From contig JAMONC010000111.1 in the NCBI GenBank assembly GCA_027066725.1, positions 1-13,754 on the forward strand: DNA of 13,754 bases, written 5' to 3'. Both the position numbers and the translations under genes were made by a program. This DNA is from Desulfobacterales bacterium. Lineage in GTDB: Bacteria; Desulfobacterota; Dissulfuribacteria; Dissulfuribacterales; JAMONC01. The notes under the pieces were generated by a model that was not told the DNA's origin, ran no database searches, and saw only the letters and a list, made by a program, of their open reading frames with translations. Positions 7,003 through 13,754 of the stretch are shown here, piece by piece (position 1 is the first letter of the stretch; every line of letters starts with the position of its first letter).

Positions 7003-7638
7003 ATGACACGCCTTTTTGCGATAGGAGATATTCATGGATGTTATAGTCTTTTAAAACGCCTCTTAGAAAAACTGCCGATAGACTGGCAAACAGATAAACT
7101 TATATTCCTTGGAGACTACATTGATAGGGGAGAGGAAGTTAAAAAAGTTGTTGAAACTATAATAGATCTTAAATCAAGATATAAAGAGCAAATAATATGT
7201 CTCATGGGGAATCATGAAGATATGTTTCTTGAATATCTTAAAGGATTTAATAAAATACTGTATTTGACCTTAGGGGGAAATAATACTATAAATAGTTATG
7301 GCGGGATTCAAAATATTCCTGGCTCCCATATAGAATTTATTAAATCACTAGAACTAATATTTGAAACAGATGAATACATATTTGTTCATGCAGGACTTAG
7401 ACCACATATTCCTGTAGAACAACAGAGTAAGGATGATCTTATCTGGATAAGAGAGTCCTTTTACGAATCAGATTATGATTGGGGAAAAACTATCATCTTT
7501 GGACATACTCCAATGGCAAGTCCTTTTATACGCCATAATAAGATTGGTATAGACACAGGTGCAGTTTATGGAGGGAAACTTACAGCTATAGAATTACCAA
7601 ATATGAAATTTTATAGTGTAGGCTGGGATGAAATATAA
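7003..7638 (+). CDS. PPP-type metallophosphoesterase / serine-threonine protein phosphatase
   Basis: A 211-residue calcineurin-like phosphoesterase with every core motif: GDIHG (D9, H11), GDYIDRG (D38, D41, R42), GNHED (N70, H71, E72), FVHAG (H129) and GHTP (H168). These build the dinuclear metal site. IGIDTGAVYGGKLTAIEL (181-198) is typical of the small bacterial PrpA/lambda-phosphatase group. It probably removes phosphate from serine, threonine or tyrosine residues of cytoplasmic proteins, although dinucleoside tetraphosphate hydrolysis, as in ApaH, cannot be excluded. A GGAG ribosome site precedes the ATG. There is no partner kinase of the Ser/Thr type in the window. Confidence 0.92.
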   Translation: MTRLFAIGDIHGCYSLLKRLLEKLPIDWQTDKLIFLGDYIDRGEEVKKVVETIIDLKSRYKEQIICLMGNHEDMFLEYLKGFNKILYLTLGGNNTINSYGGIQNIPGSHIEFIKSLELIFETDEYIFVHAGLRPHIPVEQQSKDDLIWIRESFYESDYDWGKTIIFGHTPMASPFIRHNKIGIDTGAVYGGKLTAIELPNMKFYSVGWDEI

Positions 7639-7663
7639 AAACATAAGAATGTGAGGTATAGGT

Positions 7664-8128
7664 ATGACACGTAATCTTAGCTGGAGAGAGATTGACAAAC
7701 TAAGAGAAAAACCAAGGAGGCGTGAAGTAAAAAGTGCACTTGAAAGAGCATTAGAACGTGATCCAAGATTAAAGAAAAAATACCTTGAAGAAGCAGAAAA
7801 ATTATTTATGGGACCCAAGGGAAGCCCTGAACATTCAAAAGACTTGCAAGCAATTCATGATAAATATGGTACAAAAGACTTTAAAAAGGTAGTAAAAAAG
7901 TACATATCCCGCTACGGGATGCCAGATGATTGGAGTACTCTTATCTTACTTTTAGATGTAAAAGATCCATCAATAATAACAAATGCAATAAAAGAATTAT
8001 TAAAACAATCTAAAAATAAAAATAGTATAGAAAAAAAAGGAGTTATAAGCAAACTAAAGGTTATTTCTATGACAGAAACAGACCCCTCTATACTTGAAAC
8101 AGTTGAACAAGCATTAGCTGAATTGTAA
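7664..8128 (+). CDS. Unrecognised basic helical protein upstream of xerD
   Basis: A 154-residue protein, 25 bases after the phosphatase gene, with a GTGAGG ribosome site. The first 50 residues (SWREIDKLREKPRRREVKSA onward) are strongly charged and predicted helical. The middle (GPKGSPEHSKDLQAIHDKYG, 50-69; YISRYGMPDDW, 80-90) looks like a compact motif. Residues 91-154 (LILLLDVKDPSIITNAIKEL, then KLKVISMTETDPSILETVEQ) resemble two helical-repeat units with a recurring DPSI element, perhaps HEAT-like. I cannot name a family with certainty. There is no signal peptide, membrane segment or enzyme motif. Its stop lies two bases before the xerD start, so the two are co-translated. Confidence 0.8.
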   Translation: MTRNLSWREIDKLREKPRRREVKSALERALERDPRLKKKYLEEAEKLFMGPKGSPEHSKDLQAIHDKYGTKDFKKVVKKYISRYGMPDDWSTLILLLDVKDPSIITNAIKELLKQSKNKNSIEKKGVISKLKVISMTETDPSILETVEQALAEL

Positions 8129-8130
8129 CA

Positions 8131-9048
8131 GTGAACAATACAGACTTAAAATTAGAACAATGGAATTTTCTCTTAGATGATTACTTATCTAGGTTAAGTG
8201 TAGATAAAGGGCTAAGCCAAGCTACTATTGAAGCATATAGTAATGATATTTTAGACTTTATAGATTTTATAATAAAACAAAAAATAAAAGAGCCAAAAGA
8301 GATTGATTCTTACCATATATTACTTTGGTTAAAAAAACTTCGAGAAAGGGGAATCATAGCTACATCTATAGCAAGAAGGCTTTCTTCCTTAAGAGGATTT
8401 TTTAAATTTCTTGTAAAAGAATATAATTTAGAAAAAGATCCCATCTCTAATATTACTTCCCCAAAATTAGGGAGAAAATTACCTATAGTACTCAGTATCT
8501 CAGAAGTAGAAAGACTCCTTGAACAACCTAATATAAAAAATCCTAGAGGACTTAGAGATAAAGCCCTATTAGAACTTGTGTACGCATGCGGACTTAGAGT
8601 GTCAGAAGCTGTAACCCTTAAAATGCCCCAAATAGAATTTTCTACTGGTTTCTTAAGAGTATTTGGTAAAGGAAATAAAGAAAGAATTATACCTATAGGA
8701 GAAATAGCTATCTATTGGATAAAAAAATATATTAGTGAGGCAAGACCAATATTACTTAAAAATACACAAAGCATGTATGTTTTTATTGGGAATAAAGGTA
8801 GACCAATTTCTAGACAAAGATTTTGGCAAATTCTTAAAAATTATACCATAAAAGCAGGTATATCAGAAAATGTAACTCCTCATGTGTTAAGACATTGTTT
8901 TGCCACTCACCTTTTAGAAGGTGGAGCGGATCTCCGGGTTGTACAAATGCTTCTTGGACATGCATCACTTTCTACTACTCAGATATATACTCATCTAAAT
9001 CTTAGTTACTTAAGACAAATACATAAAGAATTTCATCCAAGAGGATAG
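8131..9048 (+). CDS. xerD: Site-specific tyrosine recombinase XerD
   Basis: XerD works with XerC at the chromosomal dif site to resolve chromosome dimers during division, activated by FtsK. The 305-residue protein (E. coli: 298) has an N-terminal SAM-like core-binding domain (about 10-100) and a C-terminal catalytic domain with the full active site: R156 in ACGLRVSEA, K180 in GKGNKERIIP, H251 and R254 in HVLRHCFATHLL, H277 in LLGHASLSTTQ, and the nucleophile Y286 in IYTH. The stretch GGADLRVVQMLLGH and the C-terminal FHPRG fit XerD better than XerC or phage integrases. It starts with GTG two bases after the preceding stop, with no good ribosome site of its own, so its translation probably depends on the upstream gene. 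There is no sign of a flanking mobile element. Confidence 0.92.
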   Translation: MNNTDLKLEQWNFLLDDYLSRLSVDKGLSQATIEAYSNDILDFIDFIIKQKIKEPKEIDSYHILLWLKKLRERGIIATSIARRLSSLRGFFKFLVKEYNLEKDPISNITSPKLGRKLPIVLSISEVERLLEQPNIKNPRGLRDKALLELVYACGLRVSEAVTLKMPQIEFSTGFLRVFGKGNKERIIPIGEIAIYWIKKYISEARPILLKNTQSMYVFIGNKGRPISRQRFWQILKNYTIKAGISENVTPHVLRHCFATHLLEGGADLRVVQMLLGHASLSTTQIYTHLNLSYLRQIHKEFHPRG

Positions 9049-9057
9049 CAAAGCTAT

Positions 9058-11355
9058 TTATGTCCATTGGGATAAAATAGTACTCAATTCATTTAAAGTA
9101 AAAGGCTTTTTTAGAATATCTACTACACCAGGTAAGTCTTTAAGCTTTTCTTCTTCAATTAACCCCCCCATAATAATAACTTTCACATCAGAACTTATTT
9201 TCTGTATATTCTTAGCAACCTCCTCACCATTTATCTTAGGCATGTTTAAGTCTAAAAATATTAAATTAAGTTGATCTTTATACTTATTAAAAAGCTCTAG
9301 AGCTTCTTGTCCATCATATGCTATGATTGCTTCATAACCCAATAGACTAAGAGTTTGTTCAAACAGGTTAGCTATTAAAGTATCATCTTCTGCAACAAGT
9401 ATCTTATTTTTCTTTGTTTCACTAAATGAAAATACCTTATCTTTTTTCTTTTCCAGTGATATATCAGGCATTTTGGCTTTATATTTTAAAGGTAAATATA
9501 TAGTAAATGTTGTACCCACCCCTTCTTTACTATCAACAGTAATAAAACCCTGATGTTTTTTTATGATATTATAGCAAATTGTCAATCCTAATCCACCAGA
9601 TTTTTCTCTTTCTTTTGTAGTTACAAAAGGATCAAATATACGATTTATTAACTCAGGCTTTATACCACAACCTGTATCTTTAATCTGTATTTTACACCAA
9701 TCTATTCCTTTACTTGTATGTATATCAGTTTTAACTATAAGTTCTCCTTTACCATTCATAGCCTGAATAGCATTTATACACATATTATAAATTACTCTTT
9801 GTATCTGTGCAGGATTTCCATCTATTATTAAAGGAGAGGGGAATAATTCAGTATGAATATTTATAAACTTAATATCCTGCATGGTACTAAGTGTTAAAAC
9901 CTGTGGAATTAATGTATTAATATCAAATTCTTCTTTAGTTAAAGGAAGATCACTTTTAGCAAAAGATAATATTTGTTTAGTAAATTCTGATGCCCTATCT
10001 GCTGCTTGTTCAATCTTATTAATAATTCTTTCTATGTTAGGATCTGATATCTTATTTTTAAGCTCTAATTTTAGAAGTTCTATATGACCTAGAATACCCC
10101 CTAAGAGATTATTAAAGTCATGTGCAATACCACCTGCCATAGTACCTAGGGCTTGCATTTTTTCAGCTTGTCTTAACTGATCTTCTATCTCTCTTTGACG
10201 AGTTATATCTATTGCTGTAACTATAGCAAATTTTATATGATTTGATTCATCCCTTATAAACTTTCCACTCCAGAGAATAATCTTTTCTTCTCCATCTTTA
10301 GTTTTTATCTTTAGCTCTCCATGACGAGGAGCCGCTTTTGGATTTAATAAGAATGACTCAATAAATGGTTTTCTTTCACTCTCAGATAAAAATATGTCCC
10401 AAACATATTCTCCTTTTACTTCTTCTTCTTTATATCCAGTAATTTGTTCTGCTGTTTTATTAAATCTTATTATTTTACCTATACTATCTAAAACTATGAT
10501 AAATACATTAGCATAGTCAATTATTGTTTCATTAAACTGTTGAGTTTCTGTTAGTTTTTTCTCTAACTGTTTAAAGTTAGTAATATCATTTACTACTGTA
10601 GCAATAATATCAATTTCACCGCGCTCTTCATCAATGACAGGACGTTTAATTATAGAAAAATACTTTTCACCTACTCCTTCACAGTATTTACGCCAATGTC
10701 CTGTGACAATAGTTTTATTGGCCAGCGCCTCTTTTTCAAGTTTTTCACACAAATCAATATCTATAAGACAGGATATATCTGGATATATAGAAGCTAATTC
10801 TCTTGTAGTCTTACCAGAGTAATCTCCAGTAATATTAAAAGTATCAATAGTTGCTTGATTTGCTAAAAGCCATTTACCATTTCTGTCTTTTAATACTATA
10901 ATTTCTGGTATGATATTTAAAATATTAAAATATAGTTTATGCCTGATTGGTGTAGAAACGAGTCCATCGTAAATACCAGGAAGCAATAATCTATTTTTAT
11001 GGATAATTATTATATAATAACATTTTTTATTAATGAATATAGCTTTAATAGATAAATATATAGTTTGCTTTTTGCCTTTTATATTAGAAATATCTGTTTT
11101 CCAAGTAATGCCTTTTCTAAGAGTAAATAAATTTTTTATTGAGGAGAAAAATATAAATAAAGTTGAAGGAATAATTTTATTTATATATGATCCTAAAATA
11201 TCCTCTTTCTTCTTATCAATAATATTTGCAGCTTTTTGATTGATATATATTATCTTACCATCACAATCTAATATACATACACCATCACTTGAAGTCTCAA
11301 GATATATCCTAAGTAATAGATCCAACTCCGCTGGAGAAGACTGTGAGACATCCAT
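9058..11355 (-). CDS. Soluble hybrid histidine kinase (three PAS, HisKA, HATPase, receiver)
   Basis: A 765-residue protein, apparently without membrane segments. Domains in order: PAS at about 12-120; PAS at 142-258; PAS at 273-388; HisKA with the phosphorylated histidine H412 in GGIAHDFNNLLGG; HATPase with N box (N524, N528), G1 box DTGCGI (560-565), F box IFDPFVTTK and G2 box GGLGLTI; and a C-terminal receiver at 650-765. The receiver has the acidic pair E656/D657-D658, phosphoacceptor D702 in FLDLNMP and K750. The HDFNN H box is typical of HPK4-type kinases, common in Deltaproteobacteria. The receiver position normally held by Ser or Thr is G730 (IIMGGL), which is unusual. The ATG at 11355 has a strong AAAGGGGG ribosome site. 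The gene follows the membrane-bound kinase by 65 bases and probably shares its transcript. The signal is unknown. Confidence 0.93.
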   Translation of the reverse strand: MDVSQSSPAELDLLLRIYLETSSDGVCILDCDGKIIYINQKAANIIDKKKEDILGSYINKIIPSTLFIFFSSIKNLFTLRKGITWKTDISNIKGKKQTIYLSIKAIFINKKCYYIIIIHKNRLLLPGIYDGLVSTPIRHKLYFNILNIIPEIIVLKDRNGKWLLANQATIDTFNITGDYSGKTTRELASIYPDISCLIDIDLCEKLEKEALANKTIVTGHWRKYCEGVGEKYFSIIKRPVIDEERGEIDIIATVVNDITNFKQLEKKLTETQQFNETIIDYANVFIIVLDSIGKIIRFNKTAEQITGYKEEEVKGEYVWDIFLSESERKPFIESFLLNPKAAPRHGELKIKTKDGEEKIILWSGKFIRDESNHIKFAIVTAIDITRQREIEDQLRQAEKMQALGTMAGGIAHDFNNLLGGILGHIELLKLELKNKISDPNIERIINKIEQAADRASEFTKQILSFAKSDLPLTKEEFDINTLIPQVLTLSTMQDIKFINIHTELFPSPLIIDGNPAQIQRVIYNMCINAIQAMNGKGELIVKTDIHTSKGIDWCKIQIKDTGCGIKPELINRIFDPFVTTKEREKSGGLGLTICYNIIKKHQGFITVDSKEGVGTTFTIYLPLKYKAKMPDISLEKKKDKVFSFSETKKNKILVAEDDTLIANLFEQTLSLLGYEAIIAYDGQEALELFNKYKDQLNLIFLDLNMPKINGEEVAKNIQKISSDVKVIIMGGLIEEEKLKDLPGVVDILKKPFTLNELSTILSQWT

Positions 11356-11420
11356 CCATAGCCCCCTTTACAGATTTTATAAAAACTACAGCTATATTTA
11401 ATATATATTTCCGTCCCAGC

Positions 11421-13712
11421 TTAATGGATCATTTCATTTTCTGCAGAAATTGTCAATAGTTTATCTATTACTTTCTTAAGTTCTTCAAATTTATATGGTT
11501 TAGTAACAAATGCACAAAATCCATATTGTTTATATTTAGCAAATATAGGATCATTAGAGTAACCACTTGATGCAACTGCTTTAATATTTTTATCTATTTG
11601 TTTGAGCACATTAATTGCTTCAATACCCCCCATACCACCGCGTATAGTTAAATCCATTATTACTATATCAAAAGGTTCTCCAGTTGTGATAGCATTTTTA
11701 TAAGTAGTAATTAATTCTTGACCATTCTTAACGGTAAATACACGATGACCTAATTTTTTGATCATTTGTTCACAAACATCTAAGACTATCTCTTCATCAT
11801 CCATTATAAGAATTTTTGCATTTTTTTTAATATATGTATTAGTAGTATTGTTATTTTGTTCATCAGTTATATTAGCTTTTATAGTTTTATTAGCAGCTGG
11901 TAAATAAATAGTAAATTTAGTCCCTTTACCTACAATAGAATCAACAGATATATGTCCATCGTGACGTTTGATTATAGAATAGACTATAGCTAATCCTAAC
12001 CCATTGCCTTGAGATTTAGTTGTAAAATAAGGATCAAAAATTCGTCCCATATGTTCTGGAGGTATACCAATTCCTTCATCTTGTATCACTATTTTAATAT
12101 ATCTCCCTGAGGGTAAGAAAGGAAACTTTTCAGAATCAATTGTAGTATTTTGGGCTTTAATATATATCGTTCCACCCTTTGGCATAGCTTGATTAGCATT
12201 TATAATAAGATTGTTAATTACTTGATTAAACTGACTAATATCAACATCAGCACTCCATAAATCAGAGTCTATATCAAGTTCATAACTCACTTTTGATCCA
12301 TGAAGAGAAAATCTAACAGTATCTTCTAGAATTTTAGCAATTGAGGTAGTACTTTTTACAGGAGCTCCACCTTTAGAAAATATTAATAATTGTTGAGTAA
12401 GCTCTCTAGCTTGTATTGAAGCTGCTTCTGCAGCGTCAAGTCTCTCAATAAGCTTATAATTATTATCTGCAAATAATTTAGCCAGTGATATATTACCTAA
12501 AATGCCTGTTAATATGTTGTTGAAATCATGAGCAATACCACCTGCTAATATAGCAATAGACTCAATTTTTTGAGATCTTAATTGCTCCTCTTCCAACCTC
12601 TTTCTATCTGTAATATCTGTTAAAACAATAACTACTCCTAAAATTTTATTGTATACAGATATGATAGGAGCACATGTAACACTAAAGTAGTGCACTATAT
12701 TATTGTTATCTTTAAAGCTATATGTTTCTGGTGGTTTAATAATATCTTTCTGTTTAATAACCGATAAAGCTATATCTGTTAAAGAAGTATTACTTGGTAA
12801 CATACTATTAAATATAATTAATTCTTTTAAAGATTTACCTTTTAGTTCATCAATTGATTTACCAATTAACTCTTCGGCTCTAGAATTTACAAATAGAATC
12901 TCTCCTTTAGTATTAATAGTAATAATTACATCAGCAATTGAATTTAATATTATAGCTAATTTCTCCTTTTCTTGAGCTAACAATTCCTTAGTCTCTGTTA
13001 AATTTAAAATATTCAATTTTAGCTGATTTAACATAGTTTTAAAAGTAGCAGCAAATTGTCCAATTTCGTCATCAGATTCAATATTAATATCTACATTAAA
13101 ATTGCCATGTGTAATTTCTTCTGATATTTTCTTTAATTTATTGATAGGATTAGTTATATAATCTGCTAGTATAAACGATAGTATAATTACAAGAGATGCT
13201 CCAATAAGTGAAATAATTAATATATTATACTCTAAATATTTAAACTTTTTATGTAAATCTCTCAAAGAATAACCTAATTCTACGTAACCTAGTACTTTGT
13301 TATCTACATATACTGGAACAAATATTTTATATAAATCGTTATTTTTACTATAGGAAATATAATATTGATTGCATTTTAATTTAGGAATATAATTTTTTAT
13401 ATTTAAATGTCTATTTATATATTTTATATTAGTGTCTACTAATGTATTACCAGATGTATCTTTTATACTGATATATTCTATATTACGTCTATTTTTTAAA
13501 AATTCAATATAGTTAAATAGAGAAACATAGTTATTTATAAGAAAAGCTTGCTTAGCATGATCAGCAATAATTTTAGCAAATGTAATACCATCTTGTTCAA
13601 TTTCTTTATTTAGAATTAATTTTTCTTTATTAATAGAAAAAATTACTATAGTTGTTGTTATAAGAAATACTACTAAACTAAAAGAAAGTAATATTTTTGT
13701 TTTAATTTGCAT
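11421..13712 (-). CDS. Membrane-bound hybrid histidine kinase (Cache-like sensor, HAMP, PAS, HisKA, HATPase, receiver)
   Basis: A 763-residue protein. Transmembrane helices lie at about 7-27 and 162-184 and enclose a roughly 135-residue periplasmic sensor. YISIKDTSGNTLVDT (80-94) and IFVPVYVDNKVLGYVELGYS (130-149) give that sensor a single-Cache look. HAMP follows at 181-235, PAS at about 245-368, and HisKA with H395 in GGIAHDFNNILTG. The HATPase has N501/N505, DEGIGI (545-550), IFDPYFTTK and GNGLGLAI. The receiver at 630-755 has D638-D639, phosphoacceptor D687 in IMDLTI, S715/S716 and K738. It likely senses a small periplasmic ligand and passes phosphate through its own receiver to an HPt protein not present here. 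The ATG at 13712 is preceded by a weak GGAA site. Only 42 bases lie upstream in the window, so its promoter or an upstream gene is out of view. The DNA is among the most AT-rich in the window. Confidence 0.94.
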   Translation of the reverse strand: MQIKTKILLSFSLVVFLITTTIVIFSINKEKLILNKEIEQDGITFAKIIADHAKQAFLINNYVSLFNYIEFLKNRRNIEYISIKDTSGNTLVDTNIKYINRHLNIKNYIPKLKCNQYYISYSKNNDLYKIFVPVYVDNKVLGYVELGYSLRDLHKKFKYLEYNILIISLIGASLVIILSFILADYITNPINKLKKISEEITHGNFNVDINIESDDEIGQFAATFKTMLNQLKLNILNLTETKELLAQEKEKLAIILNSIADVIITINTKGEILFVNSRAEELIGKSIDELKGKSLKELIIFNSMLPSNTSLTDIALSVIKQKDIIKPPETYSFKDNNNIVHYFSVTCAPIISVYNKILGVVIVLTDITDRKRLEEEQLRSQKIESIAILAGGIAHDFNNILTGILGNISLAKLFADNNYKLIERLDAAEAASIQARELTQQLLIFSKGGAPVKSTTSIAKILEDTVRFSLHGSKVSYELDIDSDLWSADVDISQFNQVINNLIINANQAMPKGGTIYIKAQNTTIDSEKFPFLPSGRYIKIVIQDEGIGIPPEHMGRIFDPYFTTKSQGNGLGLAIVYSIIKRHDGHISVDSIVGKGTKFTIYLPAANKTIKANITDEQNNNTTNTYIKKNAKILIMDDEEIVLDVCEQMIKKLGHRVFTVKNGQELITTYKNAITTGEPFDIVIMDLTIRGGMGGIEAINVLKQIDKNIKAVASSGYSNDPIFAKYKQYGFCAFVTKPYKFEELKKVIDKLLTISAENEMIH

Positions 13713-13754
13713 ATCTAAGATTCCAGTAATATATCTATTTAAGGTATGAACTAT

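Noticed and set aside
8131..9048. Tyrosine recombinase as integrase of a mobile element using the tRNA-Gly as attachment site
   Set aside because: The sequence fits XerD, it sits inside a multi-gene operon about 5 kb from the tRNA, and no duplicated tRNA end or phage gene is seen.
9045..9057. Palindrome ATAGC-AAA-GCTAT between the convergent ends of xerD and the soluble kinase
   Set aside because: The stem has only five pairs and there is no T run on either side, so it is not a convincing terminator.

Overview
The window is a gene-dense stretch of an AT-rich bacterial chromosome with no phage, insertion-sequence or CRISPR content. Several features point to the Desulfobacterota (former Deltaproteobacteria): a DUF2760 protein, a long cysteine-cluster (YkgJ-type) protein, an AmmeMemoRadiSam B protein and two hybrid histidine kinases with the HDFNN-type H box. 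This placement is an inference from family habits. No rRNA or species-level marker is present.

Layout. (1) Bases 1-624: the N-terminal 157 codons of a DUF2760 membrane protein on the minus strand, then a divergent promoter region. (2) 625-1413, plus: a YkgJ-type cysteine-cluster protein. (3) 1425-3328, minus: a tRNA-Gly(GCC) gene with its own strong promoter and an intrinsic terminator, directly followed by ispF (isoprenoid biosynthesis) and a one-base-overlapping MFS transporter gene. (4) 3365-4168, minus: amrB, a MEMO1-like protein. (5) 4408-9048, plus: six closely spaced genes that look like one operon, namely a divergent BirA-like biotin ligase, an unknown helical protein, an AI-2E/PerM-family membrane protein, a PPP-type phosphoesterase, a second unknown protein, and the XerD recombinase started by GTG two bases after the previous stop. 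(6) 9058-13712, minus: two tandem hybrid histidine kinases, one membrane-anchored with HAMP and PAS domains and one soluble with three PAS domains. Each ends in a receiver domain and neither has an output regulator in view.

How the genes work together. Most are housekeeping or signalling genes with no obvious single pathway. ispF and the MFS gene are translationally coupled but probably unrelated in function. The BirA-to-XerD group mixes cofactor attachment, a transporter-like protein, dephosphorylation and chromosome dimer resolution. The two kinases probably feed a phosphorelay whose HPt protein and DNA-binding regulator lie elsewhere. Sampled rows suggest the DNA is clearly more AT-rich to the right of about 4169.

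I found no convincing new multi-gene system. The points most worth a second look are the BirA-like ligase with altered nucleotide/biotin-site residues, the two unrecognised proteins in its operon, the receiver domain lacking its switch Ser/Thr, and ispF placed immediately behind a tRNA terminator.
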